Shown here: piece after piece, positions 23,901 through 34,083 of the stretch
How positions within the stretch are numbered: position 1 is the stretch's first letter
How the letters are laid out: each line of letters opens with the position of its first letter
NCBI RefSeq assembly: GCF_964355755.1
Contig: NC_092679.1
Coordinates: 24,492,432-24,552,431, forward strand
DNA: 60,000 bases
From: Antedon mediterranea
Lineage: Eukaryota; Echinodermata; Crinoidea; Comatulida; Antedonidae
Direction: 5' to 3'
The notes under the pieces: model-generated
Told to the model about the DNA's origin: nothing
Seen by the model: the letters and a program-made list of their open reading frames with translations, nothing else
The model's database searches: none
Translations under genes and position numbers: made by a program

Positions 23901-25397
23901 ATTTTTTCAATTTGTTTTCTTTTAGTAGGGTAGCCCTCTCGGTAATAATTATTGGTTAAAGAAAATGTGAATTATCTTGTATTTGTTGTACCTGGTTTTG
24001 GTCCTTTGTTTCCATCCTCTTCAGAGAGTGACATTATCTTTTGTCCTCTAAAGTGAAGTAAATGCTTGCGTTCCACTTCTTTTGCTAGGTCCTCTTCAAG
24101 AGGTTCAGACGTGTTGTAATGGTGCCACATACCTCTCATAACATCTGTTGCCTCTTCTACATAAACAACACATTCATAATCAGCATTAAAATATTTATGT
24201 TATTGTACTCTACGTGATACAGTATCAAATTTAATTATTTGAGATGTTATAATTCTTGTAACATTTTATGCATTTGACGTATGTGTTCTGATGTGCTCTA
24301 ATTTTTTTCTTTCCAATGAATTTTACACAAGTTAACAATTTCAGGAGAATTTTTTATTTTAAAACCAAGTCCATAAGTCACTGGACTATCGCTATCGGTG
24401 TGTTCATTTTGTTATTGATGCTTTTGGGTGGTCGTCATGATGTTTGTCATCTGTCAAGATGGCTTCTGTAGCATGAAAATCATGAATTGGATTCTAAATT
24501 CCTTTTTCACGAAACGGAAGAAGAGATCTTCGATCGATGACAAACACAATGCTGTGCAGGGAAGCGTAACCAACAGAAATAACATAGCACGGCGAACATA
24601 TTTTCGGAGGACAAGTTACTTACTTAGTGGTGAAAAAAATGTTTCAAATTGTTTTCAATCATACAGTTATGTAGGCCAATCTTTTTAGAACATTTTACAG
24701 TAATTAATTTTTGTTCTCATACGATCCTCCGTTCAAGAGTTACGATTTTTATTAACATGGTGTCCTGAAATCCCCTGGAAACGCTATGTTATTTCTGTTG
24801 GTTATGCTTCCATGCACAGTATTATTGATTGTCATCAATCTTATCCATGAAAAAGGGCGTATCTAAACTGAATGAACAATTTTTACCATTCCAATAAATT
24901 GTATAGCATTTTTTCTCATTTATATCCACTTCATAAAGTCCACCTCGAACTACAATTCTATCCACACCCGACTCAGATACTTCACCATGTATATATACTT
25001 TGCGAAATTTAAATTCAAGTTGCAAAGAATCGTATCCGATAAATGGGCACCATTTTTTAGTCCTATCATCTCTGTAAAACCATCTGATTTGTGGGGCTGA
25101 TAATTCTTTTGTTATACTTTCCTCCTCTGTAAAAGTTCGCTTTTTCTGTCTTGGTGGTGGTGGTCTCGGTGGAGGTGTTTTCTTTGTACTTTCTGTTGCC
25201 TCTCTTGCTAAGCCTGACTGATCTTCCATCAGGTGTTGTTGATGTCGATGTATGGGGCTAGCCCGGTTGCTGTATCCCCCAGAAGCAGCGTATGGCTGCT
25301 CAAGGTAACCTCTGTTTGTTGGGCTCCCTCGTCCACGTTCGGCTGGGTCATAGCCGTCGTACCTTGGAAAAGGATCTCCTGGAGCCGGATAATCCAT
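14925..25397 (-). CDS. DDHD1: DDHD1-like intracellular phospholipase A1 (PA-PLA1 family), complete
   Basis: Twelve coding exons: 25397-24887, 24156-23992, 23448-23320, 21143-20996, 19146-18918, 18368-18103, 17723-17645, 17332-17183, 17027-16826, 16503-16384, 15767-15600, 15103-14925. They total 2346 nt, 781 codons plus stop, with all phases consistent. Domain order: disordered Pro-rich N-terminus (1-100), WWE-like region (about 103-170; IRWFYRDD, FIGYDSLQLEF, VRGGLYEVD), linker, lipase core with HGVGQ (about 301) and the nucleophile motif AHSLG (Ser about 430), then the DDHD domain (510-780; VENLFCVGSPL, FNIYHPSDPV, LTSHTSYWSSLDV). Family members hydrolyse phosphatidic acid and phosphatidylinositol at sn-1 in the cytosol or on membranes. 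No SAM domain is seen, unlike DDHD2 and SEC23IP, which with the N-terminus favours DDHD1. A 5' UTR exon precedes it (donor at 25522|25521, acceptor at 25411). Confidence 0.9.
15820..16343. repeat. 65-bp minisatellite derived from the end of DDHD1 exon 10
   Basis: About eight units of GATGAGATGAGAATGAGTGA plus 45 more bases, in the intron after exon 10. The minus-strand unit (ACTCATTCTCATCTCAT...AAAGTTCATC) resembles the 3' end of exon 10 plus its donor region at 16370-16440, so the array seems to have grown from that junction. Unit length is not a multiple of three, yet all three minus frames stay open. Confidence 0.85.
17333..17644. other. DDHD1 intron with unexplained higher-GC segment
   Basis: About 17420-17575 is richer in GC than the surrounding introns (GGGCGAAAGTCC..., GAACCACAACGG...). 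No open frame, tRNA box or repeat partner was found in the window. Other DDHD1 introns of 300 bp or more not listed separately (15104-15599, 16504-16825, 17724-18102, 18369-18917, 23449-23991) show only AT-rich sequence. Confidence 0.3.
18103..18368 (-). CDS. DDHD1: DDHD1 exon 6: lipase nucleophile exon
   Basis: Reads ILKKLQEELNRLYKLFC, then KVSIFAHSLGSVITYDI and TGWNPIHLYDQ. The Ser of AHSLG is the expected nucleophile; the residue before His is Ala where vertebrate DDHD1 has Ser. Acceptor ttttacag, donor AA|gtaagg (phase 2). Confidence 0.88.
20137..20580. repeat. Tandem ~112-bp duplication, one copy split by a SINE
   Basis: Copy 1 is 20137-20210 plus 20427-20466; copy 2 is about 20467-20580. 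Both carry CATTCTGATAGATATT and ACAAGGACTT...TGGGTATAATAC. Copy 2 is the uninterrupted version. Confidence 0.75.
20211..20426 (-). mobile_element. tRNA-derived SINE
   Basis: On the minus strand it starts GGAGCTGTAGCTTGGTGG, with an A box (TAGCTTGGTGGTTAAC, 20404-20419) and a B box (GGTTCAATCC, 20367-20376), and ends in a T run on the plus strand (a poly-A tail). It is flanked by ACTT and lies inside copy 1 of a duplication whose copy 2 is the empty site. Located in DDHD1 intron 4. Pol III boxes are family knowledge; mobility is inferred from the filled/empty pair. Confidence 0.82.
21144..23319. other. DDHD1 intron 3, no feature recognised
   Basis: 2.2 kb of AT-rich sequence between exons 3 and 4. 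No exon-like open frame with splice sites, tRNA box or long repeat was found. Confidence 0.5.
24532..24840. repeat. Inverted repeat with ~57-bp arms (MITE-like)
   Basis: Left arm 24532-24588 and right arm 24783-24840 are inverted copies sharing GTAACCAACAGAAATAACAT (left) with a few substitutions. They enclose a 194-bp spacer in DDHD1 intron 1, 47 bp past the exon 1 donor. Transcribed RNA could fold into a long hairpin here. Confidence 0.7.
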
Positions 25398-25410
25398 TGC
25401 ACATATTTTT

Positions 25411-25521
25411 CTAAAAGCAATAATTTAATAAATATGTGATTTATAGCTTTCAGCAGATCACGTACACTCAGTATTTATAATTTAATTTCAACGAACACCC
25501 ACTCCCACTCTTTAGTCTTAC
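25411..25521 (-). other. DDHD1: DDHD1 5' UTR intron
   Basis: A donor CACAG|gtaag reading down from 25522 and an acceptor gcttttag ending at 25411, 13 bases before the ATG, define a 111-bp intron in the leader. The transcription start is not visible; a short TGC run lies upstream near 25555. Confidence 0.5.
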
Positions 25522-25774
25522 CTGTGCAAATCTACGAAAAAAAAACTAGGGTTGCTGCTGCTGCTGCAACTCAGGCCTACCGCAATAATGATCACGAAGA
25601 AGTGCGTTGGAATTCTTCTTCTTATCACTCTTCTTTGATGACATGACGTACGACGTACCGCTTAAAAACCTGATGAGGGCGCTAAGTACACTAAGCAAAA
25701 GTATAGAGGCCTGGTATATTCAGAGCGCAGAGAGCATCATTCTGGCAACTGGGAGCATCCTCTACTGCTCTACG

Positions 25775-26177
25775 GAGCGCCATGATAGCACAGTGATATA
25801 AAATGGAAATACGTCACTAATTTTAATATCTTTTCGTATGTTAACACTGTGCTCAAGTGCACCCAATTTTGCCCCAGTGGACAGTGGAGCACAGTGATAC
25901 AAAATAGAAAAAAGTCCCGTATGTTAATACACTGTGCTCAAGTGGACCTAATTTGGCGCCAGTGAAGCACAGTGATAAAAAAATAGAAATAAAATCACTT
26001 AATTTTAATATCTTTTAGTATGTTAATACACTGTGCTCAAGTGGATTCAATTTGGCGACAGTGGAGCACGGTGATATAAAATAGAAATAAAGTCATTTAA
26101 GTTTCAATATCTTTTCGTATTACACTGTGCTCAGTGGACACGATTTGGCACCAGTGGAGCACATTGATATAAACAAA
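25775..26177. repeat. ~115-bp satellite, left block
   Basis: Three to four diverged copies of a unit with AGTGGAGCACAGTGATA, ATATCTTTTCGTATGTTA, CACTGTGCTCAAGTGGA and TTTGGCGCCAGTGG. The same unit in the same orientation resumes at 30216, so both blocks are one array split by the fold-back element. Confidence 0.85.
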
Positions 26178-29100
26178 AGTAGAGCAGTTAACGCCATAAA
26201 AATAGCCAAGTTGTGCACTTTATTACCAAAGCATGAAACTTTCCACAAAGTTTCTTTGATGTATATAGATTCAAAATATCGGGGGGTGCCAAGTGTCCAA
26301 CGTCCGGTATGGCGGCCATCTTGATTTCAAAATGGCCACCATAAAAACAAAAAGTGTTCATATCTTGGCAACTATAAACAGTAGAGACTTGATTCTGGTG
26401 TTAAATTGTTCACAAACCACATATTTCTATTTGCTCTAATGAAAAGTTTCGTCCAAAAATGACCGGAAATGACGTTTAATCCAGTTTGACATTTGACCTC
26501 TTATCTGTATATCTCAGTAACTACTGATCATTTTCAATCGATTTTGGTGTCATTTTGTTCATAATAAAGACATTTATATTTGTAGTAATGAAACATTTTC
26601 ACATAAAATGACTGGAAATACAATTTATAACCTTTAACTATGTGAACATACTGTATGTGGTTAAATTGGTATAAATGCACCTAATTTTTTTACCGAAATA
26701 AATGACACGGAATTATTATTCTGAATTTTTAACTTTTGATGTGATAGGATAGGCATAAAGTATGACAGATCACTGAGCTCATCTATGCCGACATGTTTGC
26801 TAAACTGTTATGTGTCAATCGTTTTTTCGTTGCATCTAAAAAAATGTACTCCATTTTTATGGTAATGGGCCTTTGCTGTAAACCTTTCATCTGAATCCTT
26901 TTCCTCGATTTTCTCTAGTCATTGATTTTTTAGCAAAATCCGAACTAAATCAATTCGTAAAAGACATCTCAATATAATTATTCAAGTAATCCTCAAATTA
27001 GTGACATGGACCTACAATATACTGTTCTGTACAAGACCTGTTTAGGCATCCACCTGTGGACTTTCACTTTAAAGGTCTTGGTTTCCTAATCATACAAGAA
27101 ACAATGTCTAATTTAATCAATCAAAGTAGTGGGTCCAGACAAAGAAGGGGGTGTAAGACCATCCACAGACAAAGAAGGGGGTTTAAGACCATCCACAGAC
27201 AAAGAAGGGGTTGTAAGACCATCCACATACAAAGAAAAGGGAATAAGACCATCCACAGACAAAAAAGGGGATGTAGGACCGTCCACAGACAAAGAAGGGG
27301 GTGTAAAACCATCCACACACAAAGAAGGAGGTATAAGACCATCCACAGACAAAGAAAGGGGTGTAAGGCCATCTACAGACAAAGAAGGGGTTGTAAGACC
27401 ATCCACATACAAAGAAAAGGGAATAAGACCATCCACAGACAAAGAAGGGGGTGTAAGACCATCCACAGACAAAGAAGGGGGTGTAAAACCATCCACACAC
27501 AAAGAAGGAGGTATAAGACCATCCACAGACAAAGAAAGGGGTGTAAGGCCATCTACAGACAAAGAAGGGGATGTAGGACCGTCCACAGACAAAGAAGGGG
27601 GTATAAGACCATACACTGACAAAAAAAGGGGTATAGGACCATCCACAGACAAAGAAGGGGGCGTAGGACCGTCCACAGACAAAGAAGTGGGTGCAAGACC
27701 ATCCACTGACAAAGAAAGAGGTATAGGACCACTTACAGACAAATAAGGGGTGTAGGACCATCCACAGACAAAGAAGGGGGTGTAGGACCATCCACAGACA
27801 AAGAAGGGGAGAAGACCATCCACAGACAAAGAAGGGGATATAAGACCATCCACAGACAAAGAAGGGGGTAGAAGACCATCCACAGACAAAGAAATAAGAA
27901 TCCACAGACAAATTAAAGGAGTGCAAGACCATCCATACACAAAGGGGTGTATAAGACCATCCACATACAAAAAAGGGGTGTAATACCATCAACGGACAAA
28001 GAAAGGGGTGTAATACCATCAACAGACAAAGAAGAGGGTATAAGATCACCCACAGGCACAGAAGAGGTATAAAACCGTCCACAGAAAAAGAAAGGGGTGT
28101 AAGACCATCCACAGACAAAGAAGGGGGTGTAGAACCGTCCACAGACAAAGAAGGGGGGTGTAAGACCATCCACCACTGACAAAGAAAGGGGTATAGGACC
28201 ACTTACAGACAAAGAAGGGGTATAAGACCATCCACAGACAAATTAAAGGAGTGCAAGACCAGCCATACACAAAGAAAGGGGTGTATAAGACCATCCACAT
28301 ACAAAAAAGGGGTGTAATACCATCAACGGACAAAGAAAGGGGTGTAATACCATCAACAGACAAAGAAGGGGGTATAAGATCACCCACAGGCACAGAAGGG
28401 GGTATAAGACCGTCCACAGAAAAAGAAAGGGGTGTAAGACCATCCACAGACAAAGAAGGGGGTGTAGAACCGTCCACTGACAAAGAAAGGGGTATAGGAC
28501 CACTTACAGACAAAGAAGGGGTATAAGACCATCCACAGACAAAAAAGGAGGTGTAGGACCATCGGACCATCCACAGACAAAGAAGGGGATGTAAGACCAC
28601 CCACAGACAAAGAAGGGGTGTAAGACCATCCACATACAAAGAAGGGATTATAAGACCATCTACAGACAAAGACAGGGGTGTAAGACCATCCACACACAAA
28701 GAAAGGGGTTTAATACCATCAACAGACAAAGAAAGGGGTGTAATACCATCAACAGACACAGAAGGGGGTATAAGACCATCCACAGACAAAGAAGGGGTAT
28801 AAGACCATCCATAGACAAAGAAAGGGGTATAAGACCATCCACAAAGAAAGGGGTGTAATACCATCAACAGACACAGAAGGGGGTATAAGACCATCCATAG
28901 ACAAAGAAAGGGGTATAAGACCGTCCACAAAGAAAGGGGTGTAAGACCATCCACAGACAAAGAAGGGTGCATAAGACTATCCACAGACAAAGAAGGGGGT
29001 GTAGGACCATCCACAGAAATAGAAGGGGTGTAGGACCATCCACAGACAAAGAAGGGAGTGTAGGACCATCCACAGACAAACAAGGGGTGTAAGACCATCT

Positions 29101-30215
29101 ACAGACAAAGAAATGGGTGTAAGACCATCCACACATAAAGAAAGGGGTGTAATAATACCATCAACAGACACAGAAGCGGGTAAAGACCATCCACAGACAA
29201 AGAATGGGGTATAAGACCATCCACAGACAAAGAATGGGGTATAACACCATCTACAGACAAAGAAGGAGGGTTAGGACCATATTAACCGAGGAAGCATACA
29301 AAAATAAGATGCAATCAAAATAGGCCTACCACTTGGAAAACAATAAATTGTAGAATAACTGTGGCTTAATTGTTGAAATAGAAAGGGTTCTTTGTAAGGT
29401 CATTAATAATATATTGATATAAACACGATCATCATACTATACTCATTTGACAATCAAATACAGTCTGTCTCGAAAAGAAGCTCATACTATCACCTTTTCG
29501 AGGTTTTACGGTATTCAATAACATGTATGTTATTTCCTCTGTCAAACTATTAAAACTTTTAGCGAATCAGAAGGTGCCAACATCATTGAACTAATGGTAC
29601 CACCAAGCACAATGTTTACCAATTTTATGTACTATATACAATTTAAGTCCAATAATCATTTAATATAATTACGCCTATCAGGTTAAAGTTCAAAATTAGG
29701 TGCACTTTAGACCAACAAAAATCACCTACAGTATATTCACATAATTAAAAATCAATAAATTAATGTCAAAGGTCATAAATTGTATTTCCGGTCATTTTAT
29801 GTGAAAATGTTTCATTACTACAAATATAAATGTATTTATTCTGAACAAAATGACACCAAAATCGATTGAAAATGACCAGTAGTTACAGAGATATATAAAT
29901 ACAAGGTCAAAGGTCAAACTGTAAGAAACGTCATTTCCGGTCATTTTTGGACGAAACTTTTCATTAGAGCAAATAGAAATATATAGTTTGTGAACAATTT
30001 GAGACCAGAATTAAGTCTCTAATGTGTATAGTTGCCAAGATATGAACATTTTTTGTTTTTATGGTGGCCATTTTGAAATCAAGATGGCCGCCATACCAGA
30101 CGTTGGACACTTGGCACCCCCCAATATTTTGAATCTATATACATCAAAGAAACTTTGTGCCAAGTTTCATGCTTTGGTAATAAAATGCACAGCTCATGTC
30201 ATTAACTGCTCTACT
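26178..30215. mobile_element. 4.0-kb fold-back element with long inverted arms
   Basis: The left arm (26178 to about 26690) and right arm (about 29690 to 30215) are inverted copies beginning AGTAGAGCAGTTAA. They share GTCATTTCCGGTCA-type segments, TCGATTTTGGTGTCATTTTG and AAGATGGCCGCCATA. AACAAA is present at both edges (26172-26177; 30218-30223), a possible target duplication. An uninterrupted copy of the host satellite (about 30386-30400) shows the presumed empty site. The interior is mostly a 30-bp minisatellite; the remaining 26691-27110 and 29290-29690 show no transposase. Confidence 0.8.
27120..29280. repeat. 30-bp minisatellite with higher-order structure
   Basis: About 70 units of AGACCATCCACAGACAAAGA plus AGGGGGTGTA, with many 29-31 bp variants. 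Larger blocks recur: the segment near 27200-27370 repeats at 27380-27560, and 27905-28210 repeats near 28245-28510. Because the unit is mostly 30 bp, decapeptide-like frames stay open for hundreds of codons on both strands (GVRPSTDKEG plus; SVDGLTPPSL and FFVCGWSYTP minus). No start context, splice sites or known family supports translation. Confidence 0.92.
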
Positions 30216-30650
30216 ACAACAAATAAGTTACTGAATGTTAATATCTTTTCGTATGTTAATAAACTGTTCTCCAGTGGATCCAATTTGAAGTCACTTATTT
30301 AAATGTCTTTCCTATGTTAGGCTAATAGGAGGCCTACACTGTAGGCTACTCCTGTGGATCCAATTTGGCACCAGTGGAGCACAGTGATATAAACAACAAA
30401 TAAGTTACTGAATGTTAATATCTTTTCGTAGTTAATACACTGCTCAAGTGGACCTAATTTGAAGTCACTTAAGTTTAAATATCTTTTCGTATGTTACACG
30501 GTGCTACTCCAGTGGGTCCAATTTGGCACCAGTGGAGCACAGTGATATAGGCTAACAACAAAAGTTACTGAATGTTAATATATATCTTTTCGTATGTTAA
30601 TAGGCCTACACTGTACTCCAGTGGATCCAATTTGGCGCCAGTAGTGGAAC
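30216..30650. repeat. ~115-bp satellite, right block
   Basis: Continuation of the left block in the same orientation (TTAATATCTTTTCGTATGTT, AGTGGATCCAATTTGGC, CCAGTGGAGCACAGTGATA), interspersed with AATAAGTTACTGAATG. Unit lengths vary. Confidence 0.8.
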
Positions 30651-31600
30651 ACAAATATTCACATACAAAAACATCGAGAACAAATACTTCAAACTTCCAG
30701 GTATAGGCTATGCTAAATATCGGTTACTCCATAAAAATTAGTTTCAAGCCAAATCAGTGATTTTAATAACTTGTTTGTCTAAGATAAATACTTATTTAGT
30801 GTCACCGGAGAGTGACCTATTCATTGAAATAAGAAATTAAATATTAAGTTGGGGCAGAGCTAATAAGGAAAATAGAGTCCAGAATTGCACTTATACTTAT
30901 TAATATACATAATCACCTATGGTAATTATGGTAATGTTAAAATTTCAACTATCATCCAGATGCGACTTCCAAATTTAAGGTGGGGTTTTCTACTAAGGAA
31001 TTAGTCTAAGCTTCAAAATTGGTCTAGAAATCGGCATCTTTACAAATTTTCTACATTTGATCTTATTTCACTCCCCATTAACCCCATACAAAAACCATCG
31101 GAGGCAAACTATCTGTTTAAAACATGTTTATTCTGAGGACGGTGCGGCTGCTACACACCAACTACCATAAAAATTTATTCATAACATTTTACAATACAAT
31201 ATCTTGCATGAATCGGACATTTTCTCTACCAATGTTTTTCATCTGGCGTTTCTTTTTGAGTTTTGCCCTCTTCCTTCATTTGACAATTTATATTGGATAT
31301 TTGTTGTTATTTTACTGTGGAAGAAATAAATGGTAATTTGAAGTGAATTGAATATTGATTAACAAAATGTAACAGTGTGGCGTGTTGACCACGAATGACT
31401 AACAATACCATCTTTCCCACTACACCTGCACAACCAGTGCATAACAACGCACGGCATACCACCAAACCGTTTCGTACCGTACACCTGCGATGAAAATATA
31501 AAATTCAATTTCTTTTAAAATTGAGGACGGCAAACATAAAACGAGATCGAATACAGGTTGAAAAAAAAAATTAAATAAAAAAAAAGAGGTTATAATGTGC
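30651..31600. other. No gene seen
   Basis: AT-rich; the short frame near 31124-31336 has no domain. AAATAAATGG...TTGAAGTGAATTGAA near 31325 could be an old LINE tail, comparable with AATAAATGTCTTTTGAATTG near 19370, but this is weak. Confidence 0.4.
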
Positions 31601-31762
31601 TCTCCCTGCCTCAGCACTAAGGCCCTGCCACACAGCCTTTTGGGGTCGTTTCCAGCACATCACCAGATGCATTGATGTTGTCGCTTCATGATGTGTGGTA
31701 GAAAGGGGGACGTATAATTCTGTGAACACAGTGGCCGCATGCCTTTAACTCTATTCCACCGA

Positions 31763-31831
31763 CCAGCATTGGAATCGAACCCACGACATACGTGTTGTCA
31801 ACACAACGCTCAGGCGACTGAGCTAACTGGT
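31763..31831 (-). mobile_element. tRNA-like SINE head
   Basis: Minus strand: CCAGTTAGCTCAGTCGCC, D-arm-like GCTCAGTCGCCTGAGC, and B box GGTTCGATTCC (31771-31781). The anticodon arm does not fold cleanly, so this is a SINE or decayed tRNA rather than a working tRNA gene. A probable SINE body extends to about 31620. Confidence 0.5.
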
Positions 31832-31937
31832 TATTTTGGTTTTAACAAGGTTATTGTGATATTTATGATGAAATGATGAATTACGTAATACACGTATAAA
31901 TAGACTATTATCAGCTGTTCAGCCATGTACTAATTTG

Positions 31938-32006
31938 TGGCCTAACGGGTATTGCTCAGCTTTGGGTGCTCTCAGCTCTAGTAGATTGGGTTCGAACCTC
32001 TACGGA
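31938..32006 (+). mobile_element. Second tRNA-like SINE head, opposite strand
   Basis: Plus strand: TATTGCTCAGCTTTGGGTGC with B box GGTTCGAACCTC (31989-32000), then a T run at 32010-32017 that resembles a pol III terminator. It lies about 110 bp from the other tRNA-like head. The rest to 33139 shows no gene. Confidence 0.42.
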
Positions 32007-33270
32007 TATTTTTTTTTAATAAAATAATGAATATTGTTTTTCTTTTATTTTGAAAGAGAGATATTTTGAGGGTTGTAAATGTCAGACCTAAACAAGTGGA
32101 CCTACCGTCACACACATTTTGAAAAATAGAGCTGCTAGGTCCTCATAAATTTTGCACGGATAGAATAAAATAATCTTACTAGCTATACCTGAGTTATTAA
32201 TAGCCATTTCAATTAGCTTGAATTGTTGTCGCCTTTATAGTCCTACTGCAAAGACCTGAACAGAGAGATGTCATTTATTTATTTATTCAATTTTATGCCA
32301 TATACAATACACAGAAAAAGACAAACGAAATATAAAGGGCAAGGAAAGACCAACATTGATTGATTGATTTATTATCATGTTGTTTTAGTTTAACAATCAG
32401 TATAGAGTACCGTACATTTTGTGTAAGTAACGCAAAATAATAGTCTGAAATGCTTTATTCAATAAAGCCTGGACTATATCGAGTACTACATAACTGTTTT
32501 GTTGAGAGTGTATATGATTGGATTCAGTTGTCCTTCTGTAGTTGATTTAGCTTATCAATCACTTGATTAAATCCGCAATATCAAACAATAAACTTTTATT
32601 TCAGAACAAATTAAGTTCATGGCCTATTGATAAAAGAAAATCCATAATGATAAGTGACGTTGAGCTAAAGTAACAATCATTGTTTATCAAACAGACTATA
32701 GACTGTCTAGCTCATAGACTCTCTTCTCCCAGATGTGTTTTGGGGGTTGGGCATGCCCAGTATCCAAATACCCATTTTTTTCAGCCGAACTGATACAGTT
32801 TCCAATGCTTCGTCCTTTTGAATATAACTGCCCATGGAGTAAAGAATCCAAATGCGCGGAACGAAAACATTATGCAAGATTACAACCATGGAGTAGAGAA
32901 TAACTCCATGTTAGGCCTACAACGCAAGTCGTAAAATAAATGTCTTTGCTCCGCCAAATTATCGTTTATGTACATAAATTGCAATGCCAAACACACCTTC
33001 TAAAAATAGAATATATTGTACTGGCATGTTATTTAAATAACATTAACTGAAGGTCAAAGCCGCGATAAGTATAATTTATGGCGCGCCAAGTAATTGCCAT
33101 TTATTCGGAAATAAAGACATCTTAGTTTAAGATATCTATAATAATAATAAATAATATATTTATACAGGATAAAACAATCAGATAACAGTGTATCTGTTTT
33201 ACATTGTGGTCCTGCCTTAATCAAAATATACAAAAGAGAAACTTAATTAAATATAATACATGTCAGTTTT

Positions 33271-34083
33271 TTATGAAAAGAAATGAGATTTGTATCTAGC
33301 CTTAAAGGACGTAATTCTTGGTGCCGATTTAATATTAATTGGTAAATTGTTCCATATTTTTGCGCCTGCAACTTTAAAGGACGAATTCATTTTACTAAGG
33401 GTGTATTTAGGTATTGAAGACATAATCAATATTAAAATCGCCGAGTAGTACAATTTCAGTGTTTTCCATACTAACTTTTTCAAGTAAATCAATAATTAAG
33501 TTAAAATATTCATAATTTGCATTTGGAGGGCGGTATAAACAGCATATTAAAATATTTTGACTTTTTGTCCTAATAGCTCCAGCCATACAGCCTCCAGATC
33601 ATTTACATATAAATCAGATCTTTCTTTATAAGATATGGTATTCTTAATATAGATGCTAACACCACCACCTTTTTTCCCAGAACGATCTTTACGGATCATA
33701 TTGTATCCATCTATATCTACAAACCCATCACTGATGCCCTCATGTAGCCATGTTTCAGATACACATAAAACATCAATTTTTGCTTTTAGTGCTATTATAC
33801 AAAACTCATCAATCTTATTTATAATACTTCTGGCATTAAGATGAGCTAATTTTAAACCCTTACAATTTGATAATTTATCAATCAGATTTTTAAGCCCAGT
33901 AACTGTTTCTACAGAACTTCGATATGTGTCCGGATTGGCCGCAATTGTAGCATCTTCTATTGTTTCCTTGTCTGTATCCTTGTCTGTATCCTCTTCCGTT
34001 TCCTCTCCCGTTTCCTCTTTCGTTTCCTCTTCCGATTCCATTTTGCCTACGAAAGAATGTATCGCATTCTGTCCAGTTCTCAA
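33271..34083 (-). pseudogene. LINE ORF2 remnant: endonuclease fused to C-terminal tail
   Basis: An acidic lead (EETEEDTDKDTDKE) is followed by an endonuclease/exonuclease/phosphatase fold: LAHLNARSI, VLCVSETWL, RKDRSGKKGGGVSIYIK. A one-base frame break occurs in the T-rich run near 33550; the next frame continues CCLYRPPNANYEYF to LLGDFNIDY. At about 33421 the sequence jumps to IPKYTLSKMNSSFKVAG, the usual ORF2 C-terminus. All reverse transcriptase motifs are absent, so it cannot be autonomous. Confidence 0.8.

Noticed and set aside
24428-24688. 86-codon plus-strand frame
   Set aside because: Lies across the left arm of an inverted repeat in a DDHD1 intron, with no domain.
24822-24886. Extension of DDHD1 exon 1 to a stop (DTPFFMDKIDDNQ)
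   Set aside because: A donor at 24887|24886 in phase 1 joins correctly to the next exon, and the extension overlaps a mobile-like inverted repeat.
27113-29171. Several long open frames (up to 350 codons) on both strands
   Set aside because: They follow from the 30-bp period of the minisatellite; no start context, splice sites or family support translation.
31763-31831. Functional tRNA gene
   Set aside because: A and B boxes are good, but the anticodon arm does not form a 5-bp stem with a 7-base loop, and a SINE-like body adjoins it.
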